This document shows positions 10,241 through 21,451 of a stretch of DNA of 64,000 nucleotides, one piece after another. The notes beneath the pieces were generated by a model. The model saw nothing but the letters and a program-made list of their open reading frames with translations, was not told the DNA's origin and made no database searches. Position 1 is the first letter of the stretch. Each line of letters begins with the position of its first letter. A program made the translations under genes and the position numbers. The DNA comes from Bathymodiolus brooksi (Eukaryota; Mollusca; Bivalvia; Mytilida; Modiolidae): contig OY804589.1 in the NCBI GenBank assembly GCA_963680875.1, positions 18,868,413 to 18,932,412 on the forward strand, written 5' to 3'.

Positions 10241-11360
10241 TAGTCCGAGATTCCTCTGCCGTCTAATGGCTTTTATGGATTTTCTGTAGCCGTTGGACGT
10301 CAGAGCGCTATATATACGGATAACAGCGGATTTGCCTCTCTAGCTCTGGGTCGGCACATTTCCACGTTTCGTGGCTATCGGATTTTATTTTCTATCAGAA
10401 ACCCTTATATAAATTGCTTCACCAATCATTTTTCTATTCATTCATAACCATCTTACACTCAGAAAGTGGTGTTACACTCCAATACAGCACGATTTTGCCT
10501 TAGATCCTATTATTCCGCCATTTGACTTCCATTTTCGAATCTACAAACGTGATCTAGCAATACTAACTGAATGATAACAGTAACGCATTGCATGATGGGA
10601 GCTACTTAATTCAGCGCACCAAATTATTTGAGCATTATTTGCATACGTAAACAACATTCAAATCACATGGAAGACGATACATTTAAGCGTATTCTGCAGG
10701 ACAAACAGTCCATCTATAGATCAAAGCAGAGCAGAAGGAAATAATACAGAATGTGTTGGAAAGAAAAGATTCAATGGCAGAGTGTTGCCAACGGGCTTCG
10801 GAAAGAGCATGTGTTACGTCCCCCCTTTTTGGACAAGGTACTACATCATTTTTTTTTCTTATGGTTATCTGTAATTCACTATTGCTGTTAAAATCATTAC
10901 CAATCAATATAATCAACTGTATTAAATTTTATGTTAATTGTTCTGCCTTAACAGGCGTGTATGATTGGCAATACAAATATTTGTTTGTTTGTTTATATGC
11001 AAATCATCTCCCATGATGCATTGCGGTAATCGTGGTTTTCTCGTAGTCACGTGACAAATGTTTGAAAAATGGAAGACAAATGGCGGAATCATAGGATCTG
11101 AGGCAAAATCGTGCTGTAATGGAGTGTAGCACCACTTTCTGAGGGTAAGATGGTTATGAATGGATAGAAAAATGATTGGTGAAGCGATTTATATAAGGGT
11201 TTCTGATAGAAAATAAAATCCGATAGCCACGAAACGTGGAAATGTGCTGACCCAGAGTTGGAGAAGCAAATCCGCTGTTTTCCGTATGTATAGCGCTCTG
11301 ACGTCCAACGGCTACAGAAAATCCATAAAAGCCGTTAGACGGCAGAGGAATCTCGAACTA
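10241..11360. mobile_element. TIR element of 1120 bp with 9-bp target duplication (MULE-type)
   Basis: The arms 10241-10602 and about 11008-11360 are inverted copies starting TAGTCCGAGATTCCTCTGCC and, on the other side, TAGTTCGAGATTCCTCTGCC. CTACCTACT occurs directly outside both ends (10232-10240 and 11361-11369). Long arms plus a 9-bp duplication point to the Mutator-like group. The centre (10750-10840) has a short open stretch with a donor-like AAG|GTACTA but nothing recognisable. Confidence 0.8.
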
Positions 11361-11369
11361 CTACCTACT

Positions 11370-12825
11370 GAACCATACTTTTTGTAATGCTAAAAATTTA
11401 CTTCATTTATAAAGTAGCTGGAAAAAAATTCAGAAGGGCTATATAAAATTAAACTATGTCGTCTGCCTCTCAGACACCGGCTCTTCCTGTCGTGTAACTG
11501 TCATGGGGTCACTGATTGTACTTGTAAACAAAAGAGCTGACTGAAATGTGCCTGTTTCTTATATAAAATACATGTCACTTTGCAGTGCATTGTGGTTTCA
11601 GCACTGAAAAAAACATCTAAAGTAAACACAATTTTGAAAGTGGTCATTTTCAAACATTCTGTTATTTTATTTAGATGTAGTATGATTTGGTAGATGACCA
11701 GAACCATGAAATTTTAAAACCAGCCATTTCCGGATTATATATTCGTTTCCATCCCGTATATCAACCTTGTTTTTACTTCACACGAAAACAGATGATGCCA
11801 TTTTACTGACAACAAAAGTTGCCAGATAATCGAGAGTATATTAAAATACAAGAATGGCTTTAAAAACAATCTTATGTACAAAGAAATATTTAACTAGCCA
11901 TTCTTTGAAAATTCCAATCGTCATATGAATGAAGGGTTAACACTGTTAATCGCTATATCGGAAAATCGATAATAGCACGAAAACCGATAACACGATGCTA
12001 ATTTGCGAAGATGTAATCTCTCCAATAGAGTGTCTGCAACATCTTTTTTTAAGGGACAATATAATTTTGTTTTGCAAAACAAACTATATATATCCTAGGA
12101 TTTTTTACTCAAAAATACATAACAATATCAAACTGTAATTTACTATGTTCTGAAATTTTTTATAAATTTGGAACCTTTTTACCAGGCATGCACCGGAAAG
12201 TAAACATCAGTACGTTGATGGTTTTCCGTAACCAAAGAAGAACAAATTATCCACGTTGACAGTCTAAAGAACCCTTGTGCCTCAAAGTAGCCGTTAATAG
12301 GCCCTGATTGACTGAGTGGTTTAAGAATATTGACATCTGACCACAGGCTGATCGCTATTCTCTGTCACAAATCAATTTTCCAAAACGTTGTACATATTTT
12401 ATTATATGGCTTGCATTGGAAATCCCAAGGTACAGTGAAATTGTCTAAATCGAACCTCCATCGGATTTTTAGTGTTAGGAATAGTCAGGTGTTTATTGCT
12501 ATTATATTTTAACTGTGTTATAGGAGTAATGACTATAAATTCTTGTCCATGTAACCAAAAAGAAAAACGGAAACCATATTTGAACCCAGAAGTGAGGAAA
12601 AAATGTAATTTAATCAAATCAGAAATCTTGCATGACACGATTTTAGTGAGTCCTGTTTATAGTCACTTAAAAAAAAGGTGAATTTTCTTATAATAGATCT
12701 AGTCCAAAACAACTTGGTGTAGAAAAAACATCTATTCAGTCAATATGGATAAAAAAAGTGGATATATTAAAAATTACGAAATTAATAATATGCCAGGTTC
12801 TTCAAAACAACTTCACCATACTTTT
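11370..12825. other. Stretch without a recognised gene
   Basis: Only short frames occur and none shows a known motif or consistent splice sites. The sequence is AT-rich and looks like ordinary intergenic or intronic DNA. Confidence 0.35.
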
Positions 12826-12974
12826 CAGGGACAGAAATTAACAGGGGCCCAGTCGCCCCTAGATTTTGGTCTGGGCTACTGAATTTTTACCTATAATTTA
12901 GTTAAACATATAGACATTTTTTATCAAAAATCTTGTCTGGGCTACCAGCTTGAACTTCCCAATTTCTATCCCTG
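12826..12974. mobile_element. hAT-like MITE, 149 bp, 5-bp target duplication
   Basis: The ends are CAGGGACAGAAATT and the reverse complement CAGGGATAGAAATT. CTTTT lies immediately outside each end (12821-12825 and 12975-12979). 'tctgggctac' is repeated inside (about 12881 and 12938). No coding sequence. Confidence 0.7.
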
Positions 12975-13249
12975 CTTTTCACAATCAATAAATCAACACA
13001 CATGTAACACCTTGAGTTTTGAATGGTTTAATGATGCAGTAGAATATTGTAGTTATGTCGGGGGCTGGAGAATTATTTTGTAAGTCACTTACCCTAGGAA
13101 AAGTGAAATAAAAAAAAAACTTTTCTTTTCAAATGTCTACTTTCCCGTTGAGGCTCGCGAAGCAGGTGTTTTTTTTACTCTCCCCGGGAAATGGGAATTT
13201 TCATGTACTGTATGTCAATGAGCAACTTCTTAAAGCAACATGTAATTAT

Positions 13250-13612
13250 AGGTTAGTGTGCTCACCTCCAGTGCTGTAGATTGTGGGTTCGAGTCCTGGT
13301 CGGGTAGAACCAAAGACTATAAATTTGGTATTTCTTGCTTCTCCGCAAAGTACACAGTGTTACAATGTAAGGAGAAAGAGCAAAGACTAGTTGGAACGGA
13401 ATCAGGATAATGTGTCAGAGTGTGGTGACATGTCTATCAACGGACTGTTGTTTCAGTGAGCTAGCACTATAAAAATCGAATAATGTGTGTTGGTCTAGTA
13501 CAAAGCAGAGCTCATCATCATCTCATTGAAAATTAACATGTTCTCGCCATGATTTTTATAGCTAAGAAATTGTGGAGTTTGCGTTATTAGTTAAGCAACA
13601 ATCACTCACTCA
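13250..13612 (+). mobile_element. SINE-1, tRNA-derived head
   Basis: The head 'gttagtgtgctcacctccag' leads to a B box in 'gtgggttcgagtcctggtc'. The middle has 'cagtgagctagcactataaa' and 'tctagtacaaagcagagctc', and the tail includes 'ctcgccatgatttttatagc' and a diverged 'tttgcgttattagttaag'. Copies at 16474, 23388, 25110 and 28557 share this order on the other strand. Confidence 0.7.
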
Positions 13613-13783
13613 CTCTATACAGAACAAGGATCTGACTTACAGTGCTCTCCCAAAAATGGCAAAATAAAAACTTCAGGACAGGCACTGAAAATTGGGGTAG
13701 TTTGGGTTAACAGAAAAGAATTTTTTTTTTGCCTTGCATCCAATTATAAAAAAAATTAAATAATATGTCTTTTTTTAATTCAC

Positions 13784-13785
13784 AG
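13784..13785 (+). other. Possible splice acceptor in the 5-prime UTR of the CDK10 gene
   Basis: The run 'tctttttttaattcacag' ends at 13785, 126 bases before the ATG. It would allow an untranslated first exon farther upstream. Inference only; no donor was located. Confidence 0.3.
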
Positions 13786-13911
13786 GCATTCAACAACTGA
13801 ACTGATAGCTCATTAAAGGACACTGACATCACAGAAATATATTTGTTTGAAGAAAAGAAAACCATGGAAACAATAGATGAATAATTCATAAATCAATTAA
13901 TTAAGACAGAA

Positions 13912-14991
13912 ATGGCTTCCTCAAGTTTCGGCTCTCAGAGTGGATCGACAGACGATGTGCCAAAATTTATGTCTATATTATCTGGAGAATGGATGACGAT
14001 ACCATCCGATGCACGCCATGGAAAATGTCGCAGCGTGAGCGATTTTGAGAAATTGAACAGAGTCGGGGAAGGAACATATGGGATAGTTTATAGAGCACGA
14101 GATAGGAGATCTAATTCTATCGTCGCCTTAAAGAAAATGAGGATGGAAAAGGAAAAAAGTGGTATCCCTATTAGTGGCCTCCGTGAAATAAACATTCTGT
14201 TGAATCTCCGTCATGACAATATCGTTGAAATGACAGAAGTTGTCGTAGGGCGAAGTCTAGAAAGTATATTTTTAGTAATGGAATACTGTGAACAGGATTT
14301 GGCCTCGTTACTGGACAATATGTCTGCACCCTTTACAGAGGCTCAAGTTAAATGTATAATGATACAGCTGTTAAAAGGTCTGCGATATCTACATGAAAAT
14401 TTTATAATCCACAGAGATCTTAAAGTATCGAATTTACTAATGACTGATAAAGGTTGTGTCAAAATAGCCGATTTCGGGCTCGCCAGAAAGTATGCATTCC
14501 CCGTAGAACCAATGACTCCACGGGTAGTCACGTTATGGTACAGGGCACCTGAACTCTTACTCGGATCCAAGAAACATACAACTACGCTTGACATGTGGTC
14601 AACTGGTTGTATTTTTGGCGAGTTGCTTGCCCACAAACCGCTATTACCTGGACGTTCAGAGATACATCAACTTGAGCTTATTATAGAATTATTTGGAACA
14701 CCGAGTGAAGCCATCTGGCCTGGTTTTAATGATTTGCCCGGTATGGCCGATATAAATCTAAAGAAACAGCCATATAACAATGTGCGTCATACTTTCCCAT
14801 GGTTGACTGACGCGGGAATAAGATTACTTAATTTGTTATTCATGTACGATCCGGACAAGCGAGGTTCAGCCGAAGATGTCCTAGATAGCTCATACTTCAA
14901 GGAACAGCCATACCCCTGCGATGTGGAATTTATGCCATCTTTTCCACACCATAGATTGAAGAGAAAGGATGAAGGAAAGACGAATGATTGA
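13912..14991 (+). CDS. CDK10: Cyclin-dependent kinase 10 homologue, single exon
   Basis: This 359-residue Ser/Thr kinase matches CDK10 along its length (human about 360). Residues 40-46 (RSVSDFE) match the CDK10 lead-in. The glycine loop is GEGTYG (52-57), the ATP lysine K74 (VALKK), and the cyclin-binding helix is PISGLRE (86-92; PISSLRE in human). HRDLKVSN (167-174) holds catalytic D169, DFG is 187-189, activation-loop T207 precedes WYRAPE, and the CDK10-typical 'KQPYNN' and 'FPHHR' are present near 285 and 345. All catalytic residues are intact. CDK10 pairs with cyclin M in known systems and affects ETS2 stability and cell-cycle progression. Vertebrate CDK10 has many introns, whereas this frame is uninterrupted, so a retrocopy or intron loss is inferred. 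No stop or frameshift suggests decay. The ATG follows in-frame stops and lies in 'cagaaatgg'. Confidence 0.92.
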   Translation: MASSSFGSQSGSTDDVPKFMSILSGEWMTIPSDARHGKCRSVSDFEKLNRVGEGTYGIVYRARDRRSNSIVALKKMRMEKEKSGIPISGLREINILLNLRHDNIVEMTEVVVGRSLESIFLVMEYCEQDLASLLDNMSAPFTEAQVKCIMIQLLKGLRYLHENFIIHRDLKVSNLLMTDKGCVKIADFGLARKYAFPVEPMTPRVVTLWYRAPELLLGSKKHTTTLDMWSTGCIFGELLAHKPLLPGRSEIHQLELIIELFGTPSEAIWPGFNDLPGMADINLKKQPYNNVRHTFPWLTDAGIRLLNLLFMYDPDKRGSAEDVLDSSYFKEQPYPCDVEFMPSFPHHRLKRKDEGKTND

Positions 14992-15314
14992 ATACTATAT
15001 TTAGAAAATGTCACATGATAACATGGAAAATGTCACGCTTGATGTCACACAACCATGATGGCATGCAGTCTACCAAAAACATTTTGACAAACTAGCCCGA
15101 ACAATATTGTGGAAGATTTTTTTCTATTGGATTAAGCTAAATTTTTACTACACCAAACCAATTTTTTTACTAGACTGGGGCTGAAATATGATAATCAATG
15201 ACATGGGTTCTGGACATGTACATTTGTTCTGGAATTCAACAGATTTACAATGGCCGGAAGGAGTTTTTATACGAAATGTTTGACTGTCAAACAAATTTCG
15301 TGTACATTAATTGA

Positions 15315-15320
15315 AATAAA
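15315..15320 (+). terminator. Candidate polyadenylation signal of the CDK10 gene
   Basis: AATAAA occurs about 325 bases past the stop codon. It is the nearest canonical signal downstream. Not confirmed by transcript data. Confidence 0.4.
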
Positions 15321-15483
15321 AATCTACCAGTTAAATTGTAACTATGCTGTTCAAGAATTGTCTTATTTCTAACTAGTATATGTAGGTTTGTGGTTAAATA
15401 TCATGATATAATTTTAAGAATGCATAAAGGATGAAACCACTATCATAATTTGTATGACAATAAGAAACAAAATTTTTTACAAC

Positions 15484-15697
15484 TATCTGCAATCTATGCC
15501 TATCACCACTAAAGTTTTGAATTCGAATCCCACTCATGGCGAGGTGTACTCGATACATTATGTGATAAAGTTTGTCAATGACTTGCGTCAGGTCAATGGT
15601 TTTCTTTGGGTACTCTTGTTTCCTCCACCAATAATACTAACTGCCACGATATAACTGAAATATTGTTGAAAGTGGTGTTTAACACCATAATCATAAC
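15484..15697 (+). mobile_element. SINE-2, 5-prime truncated
   Basis: It starts within the head at 'tatgcctatcaccactaaag', keeps the B-box-like 'gaattcgaatcccactc', the body 'gaggtgtactcgatacatta' and the tail 'gttgaaagtggtgtttaaca'. Confidence 0.7.
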
Positions 15698-15824
15698 CAC
15701 AGAAACAAAAATATGATAAATAAACTAAAATAATAGTGCTAAAGGTACTATAGCTCAACTCTCACATTATGCATTACAGCAAAACAAAATGGCTGCTCGA
15801 TCTTCAAGTAGGAAACACACATTG

Positions 15825-16045
15825 AAAAAGTTTGAAGATGCCAAAGGGGTAATCAAGGGCCGTAAATCGTAGAAAGACGGACAACACAATGGCCAAAACT
15901 GAAAAGGGCAAAAGGACCAACAATCGACACAAAGCATTACATAGAAAACTAAAGATTGAGCAACACAAATCCATTAATTAGCGGAGATGGAACTCATGTG
16001 CTCAGAAGAATAAGCAGTTCCTGCTCCACTGCTGCCGCCCATAAT
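15825..16045 (-). mobile_element. Element A copy
   Basis: On the minus strand it runs from 'gcagtggagcaggaactgct' through 'tgtgttgctcaatctttagt' to 'catcttcaaactttttc'. Internal deletions shorten the 'cttccggagcacc' part. Confidence 0.65.
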
Positions 16046-16473
16046 TTTTTAGACTTGAACTTGTTTTTTAACCCACAGTTGTCACTGTGATTCAGCTCAC
16101 AAGGAATTTTAAAGCTCTTTGGACAATTTCTGTCACGTCGAAGCAAATTGGTATCTGTTGCTTTTCTGCTTAGCAAAGTTCAATTTGCTGTGGATAATAT
16201 GTTATGTCTCCCTGGGGACTTTTTTCAGTGAACTAGCCCCCCAAGCCTAGCCTGTTACACAGCAAAAGGGTGAAAAAGAGACCAATAGACATATATATTC
16301 CGAACAAATATATTCTAGTTCTAAATTTAAAAATTGGTGTAATTTCTTTTAACTTGAGCGGATCTATATACAAGGGAAACTTATACTTGGGTCAGTCAGA
16401 TGCATATATCATATTTCTATTGCAACTTCCTCAAATAAAGTATACTGAATTTGATTGTTTAGAATTGGAGTGA

Positions 16474-16805
16474 GTGATTGTTATTTAATGCCAACTCAGC
16501 AATTTTTCAGCTAGATCATGGAGAGAACAAGTTAATTTTCAATGAGATGATGATTAGGTCCACAAGATTTTTATAGTGCTAGCTCATTGAAACCAGTCCG
16601 CAGATAGACATGTCGCACATTATATTATCATAATTCTGAGCCAACCCGTCTTTGCTCTTTCTTCTTAATGCTGTGTGCTTAGTGGAGAAGCAACAAATAC
16701 CACTTTTATAGTCTTTGGTTTGATCCGATCGGGGTTCGAACCTACGATCTACAATCTACAACACTTCGAGGCAAGCACGCTTAACCATTACACCACCGTT
16801 TAGAA
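16474..16805 (-). mobile_element. SINE-1, near full-length
   Basis: The minus strand starts with a tRNA-like head 'ggtggtgtaatggttaagcg' and B box 'gtaggttcgaacccc'. It ends with the shared tail 'gctgaaaaattgctgagttg' plus 'gcattaaataacaatcactc'. The head contains an A-box-like TGTAATGGTTAAG. Confidence 0.75.
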
Positions 16806-16911
16806 CTGGTTGTGATTATGTTCCAAATTCTTCTATCTATTATAAGTTTTATTTGTAATTTTTAGATCGGGATGCTTTCTTTGCAACTAGTTTCATATCT
16901 TCACTGCTTCA

Positions 16912-17082
16912 TGAAGAAGAGTTTGAAGATACCAAAGGGTTAATCAGAATCCGTAAATTGAAGGGCAGACAACACAATGGCCAAAGAAAAAGACAAACAA
17001 TGACCTACAAAACATACACTTAAAACTACAGATCTAGTAACACAAACCCCACTGATGAACTCGGTGCTCCGGAAGGGTAATT
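16912..17082 (-). mobile_element. Element A copy, 5-prime truncated
   Basis: From 'cttccggagcaccgagttca' to the 3-prime end 'ggtatcttcaaactcttctt' on the minus strand. The head up to 'caggaactgc' is missing. Confidence 0.7.
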
Positions 17083-17326
17083 AGTCCATTCTCAAATAAT
17101 GATTGTATTTAATAGGTTAACCCTTATTATAATCATAAAAGGTATTTTTTTATAGCAATAAATATGTTGCATAATAAAGTCTATACATGTATGTAAGAAT
17201 GTTGATGACACACAAATGTCGATATTGAATTTAGCACGCACGACACGTTTCTGGAATAAGTTACGCTCATAATAAAAAAAAATTGAAAGCCAAATAATTT
17301 AAAAGTCTTTGTGAGCAAGAAAAACA

Positions 17327-18861
17327 AAGAACCAAAACGAGACAGAATCGGCTAAGGTCACCTATGATTGAGGGAGAAGAACCAAAACAGGAGACAGAAT
17401 CGGCTACGGTCACCTATGATTGAGGGAGAAGAACCAAAACAGGAGACAGCATCGGCTAAGGTCACCTATGATTGAGGGAGAAGAACCAAAACAGGAGACA
17501 GAATCGGCTACGGTCACCTATGATTGAGGAAGGAAAACCTAAACAGGAAACAGAATCGACTAAGGTCACCTATGATTGAGGGAGAAGAACCAAAACAGGA
17601 GACAGAATCGACTAAGGTCACCTATGATTGAGGGAGAAGAACCAAAACAGGAGACAGAATCGGCTAATGTCACCTATATATATATATATATATATATGAT
17701 TGAGGGAGAAGAACCAAAACAGGAGACAGAATCGACTAAGGTCACCTATGATTGAGGGAGAAGAACCAAAACAGGAGACAGAATCGGCTAAGGTCACCTA
17801 TGATTGAGGGAGAAGAACCAAAACAGGAGACAGAATCGGCTAAGGTCACCTATGATTGAGGGAGAAGAACCAAAACAGGAGACAGAATCGACTAAGGTCA
17901 CCTATGATTGAGGGAGAAGAACCAAAACAGGAGACAGAATCGACTAAGGTCACCTATGAATGAGGGAGAAGAACCAAAACAGGAGACAGAATCGGCTAAG
18001 GTCACCTATGATTGAAGGAGAAGAACCAAAACAGGAGACAGAATCGGCTACGGTCATCTATGATTGAGGGAGAAGAACCAAAACAGGAGACAGAATCAGC
18101 TAAGGTCACCTATGATTGAAGGAGAAGAACCAAAACAGGAGACAGAATCGGCTACGGTCACCTATGATTGAGGGAGAAGAACCAAAACAGGAGACAGAAT
18201 CAGCTAAGGTCACCTATGATTGAAGGAGAAGAACCAAAACAGGAGACAGAATCGGCTAAGGTCACCTATGATTGAAGGAGAAGAACCAAAACAGGAGACA
18301 GAATCGGCTACGGTCACCTATGATTGAGGGAGAAGAACCAAAACAGGAGACAGAATCGGCTACGGTCATCTATGATTGAGGGAGAAGAACCAAAACAGGA
18401 GACAGAATCAGCTAAGGTCACCTATGATTGAAGGAGAAGAACCAAAACAGGAGACAGAATCGGCTAAGGTCACCTATGATTGAAGGAGAAGAACCAAAAC
18501 AGGAGACAGAATCGGCTACGGTCACCTATGATTGAGGGAGAAGAACCAAAACAGGAGACAGAATCGGCTAATGTCACCTATATATATATATATATATATA
18601 TGATTGAGGGAGAAGAACCAAAGCAGGAGACAGAATCGGCTACGGTCATCTATGATTGAGGGAGGAAAACCTAAACAGGAGACAGAATCGGCTACGGTCA
18701 TCTATGATTGAGGGAGGAAAACCTAAACAGGAGACAGAATCGGCTACGGTCATCTATGATTGAGGGAGGAAAACCTAAACAGGAGACAGAATCGGCTACG
18801 GTCATCTATGATTGAGGGAGAAAAACCAAAACAGGAGACAGAATCGGCTAAGGTCACCTAT
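17327..18861. repeat. 52-bp tandem array, left part (about 29 units)
   Basis: The unit reads 'tatgattgagggagaagaac', 'caaaacaggagacagaatcg', 'gctaaggtcacc' (52 bp; successive 'gattgag' at 17366 and 17418). Variants (aag/acg, cacc/catc, ggg/agg, cgg/cga) recur in blocks, so multi-unit duplications took place. In two units the 'tat' has expanded into a TA run (about 17677-17698 and 18578-18601). The array continues at 22696-23173 after a transposon insertion. Confidence 0.92.
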
Positions 18862-19799
18862 CGAGGGGTTAGTGCCATACTGTCGTATCTTAATATTTCA
18901 TCTTTTTGAGGAATTACAAAAAATAATCTTATGACTACGCCTGATAATGTAGTGTTACCAAAATGATTTTATAAGTAAATAACACAATAAATGTTATGAT
19001 TATATATGCAATTTACTTCTAATAATCAGCATATTGATTTAATAACACTTTTTATCTATACACTAAGTAGACATGCACTATTTACATTGATAATTTCCAG
19101 ATGTTAATACCATACTACAGTAACCGCTGATAAGACTGTCTGCTGATTTGTTTATCTAAAAGATTAAACAGGTGTGTGCAAGGCATTTTGATAACATCTT
19201 AGGATACACTTTTCTGGCTCCCTAACATTAATATGAATAATGTTTCTTTCATCAACCAAATAAAAGTAAGCAAAAATACGTTATGGCAGCAAATGAAAAA
19301 TTAATTTGAAAAATCTTTTTATAATGACCGAATTGTAGTATTCATCAGTTAAAACATTCTATTAAAGTAAACATTGATTTTTTGAAAACCAACATATTTC
19401 AGGATAATTTCCAATGAATTTAAAAGCAATTAAAATCAATTATTTAAGCTAAAACATCAATACTGTAATCATATATCTTGAAAATTGAATTAGACAGTAG
19501 TAACATGATTTTGAACACTGAAATCCGAGGAATACCTTAATGGTTACAAAATATCATTATGATAAAATTATGCTAAATCCTATTGAAATAATTCAATACT
19601 GTCTGTAAATCTCAAAAGAAAATTAGTATAAAATCAAAGTACAAAATATATATCATATAACAGTCAAATTTGTATGCACTATATCTAATGCAGGAATATA
19701 ATGTCTACAGTTCTAATACAATATATAGAAGAACCCCTAAACTAATCATGCAATCTAATTAAAGCAGTCATTTATGTCACCACTGTTATTTTCTTAGTC

Positions 19800-21451
19800 T
19801 CATTCTTGATCAGAATCCTCTTCAGCATCGGTGTCAGCTAGTTTGTCATCTACTTTACTGCTTGAGGGCAATGATTTGTAATAATCGTGGTATTCAGATG
19901 GGATGATACCACTTCTGCATAAGCTGACAAGGTCTTTCGTTTTGGCTGCTGATATCTTCTGTCTCGATGTATATTTCCTTGTCAGTTCTTGTGGTTTGGC
20001 AGTGCGTCCTCGTTTGGCTGTACCACCTACTTTGAGAACTCTGAATTCATCTTCGAAATTGTACTTAAACATGATACAGTCCAGGTTTTCTTGGGTATAC
20101 CAACATAATTTTCTGCTTTTTAAACTATGTGACCACATAATGATCTTCATAATTCTTGAACCGTGAGCAGGGAATGAATGTGTGGTAATGCTGACTGGAA
20201 GAAACAGTTCTCATCTGCAGGAACACGTTTTCTAACTAATCCATTCATGAAGAGAAGATCATCAAGTCTCTGTTCATTGTGTGTGGTGACATAATTGTTG
20301 AAAGTGTCCTCCTGAACACTGATTTATTTTGCCTTTTCCATGTGTATGTCCTCAGTCTGGTCAATCGTTGGCCCTAAATTGTCATTTTGGATCTCTACTT
20401 GGTTCATCCTTGAGTTATCATTTTCAGGTAGTGAATTATCACTATTAAGCTTCTGATTTTTACTATCACTTTTCCTCTTTCTTTTTTTCGACTTTGATGT
20501 GGCTGCAGGTTTCTTATAAAATTCGGTTTTAATTGAATTGTCATTGCAATGGCAGGTTGAGTCACTAGAATGATAATCATCTCTGCAAGGTTTGTACGAG
20601 CCCCCGCTGTCATAAACAGACTCTATTTCGCTATAACTCTCATCTTTTTGTCGTTTTATATCATTTTTTAACTCTTTTAATGTTATATTATCATCACTAC
20701 CACTAAAGTCAGACTCAATAGCAGAGTGGCGTTTGAGCTGTTTTGTTGTGTCAGGTGTTGTTTTATTCTGTTTCTTTCTGTATTTTTTCTTCTTTTTCTG
20801 TCTTGCAGTAACCTTTAAGGCATTTGGCGACCCATTGGAATCAGTTGATGAAGTATCTTCTTTATAGGTACGAACAGCTGAATTGTCCTGAATTAATATT
20901 TGGTCTTGTGAATTTTTATTACCCGGGGTTTCATTCATATCAGCCATAGGTGTGTCATTGGTAATCGGTTTATCAGCCATAGGTGTGTCATTGGCAACTG
21001 GTTTATCAGCCGTAGATGCGTCATTGGTACCTGGTTCATCAGTTGTAGGTGTGTTATTGGTACCTGGTTCATCAACCGTAGGTGTGTCATTGTGACCTGG
21101 TTGATCAGTGGTAGGTGTGTCATTGATACCTGGTTCATCAGTGGTAGGTGTGTCATTGATACCTGGTTCATCAGCCATAGGTGTGTCAATGGTACCTGGT
21201 TCATCAGCCATAGGTGTGTCATTGGTACCTTGTTCATCAGTTATAGGTGTGTCATTGCTACCTGGTTCATCAACCGTAGGTGTGGCATTGGTACCTTGTG
21301 TATCATTACTACCTACTTGTTGCCTGTTTGTTACTGAGGAACCATCTTCTGTATCCCCTTCGACTGCATTAGAACCATTCTCTTGGGTATCACGTACCAT
21401 AGATGCAATTGTCGTCCATTCCTCGTCTGAAGACCAACTAGATTCCGACAT
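19800..21451 (-). pseudogene. Decayed transposon gene: acidic repeat region, OTU-protease motif, conserved tail
   Basis: The frame opens at ATG 21451 (MSESSWSSDEEW...) and runs 375 codons to a TAA at 20324-20326. It has an acidic start, eleven 11-residue repeats of the type GTNDTPMADEP (residues about 53-175), then lysine- and serine-rich stretches. Past the TAA the same frame continues with QRLDDLLFMNGLVRKRVPA and DENCFFQSA, which fits the D-x-N-C active-site block of OTU cysteine proteases (D-G-N-C in most). It then stops at a TGA near 20155. A shifted frame (20150-19800) adds ...KTKDLVSLCRSGIIPSEYHD..., a C-terminal block I associate with transposon proteins. So there is one nonsense codon, a frame break and a missing OTU core. 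Alternative: the joins are introns, but no convincing sites were found. Confidence 0.6.
20935..21300 (-). repeat. 33-bp coding tandem repeat (11 units)
   Basis: On the plus strand the unit is 'ggtgtgtcattggtacctgg' plus 'ttcatcagccata'. Because 33 is a multiple of three the repeat stays in frame and makes the Thr/Asp/Pro-rich region of the transposon protein. Confidence 0.85.

Noticed and set aside
10753..11016. Open frame MLERKDSMAECCQRASERAC... in the 1.1-kb element
   Set aside because: No recognised domain; low-complexity second half; probably a relic or chance.
14343..15014. Minus-strand frames opposite the kinase
   Set aside because: Shadows of the CDK10 coding sequence.
15994..16176. 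Minus-strand frame with RNCPKSFKIPCELNHSDNCG
   Set aside because: Looked like a cysteine-rich exon, but half of the frame is element A, the needed CGxC pattern is absent and no phase-2 acceptor fits exon 6 of the secreted gene.
17327..18861. CRISPR-like array
   Set aside because: The 52-bp units are contiguous without spacers and the DNA is animal.
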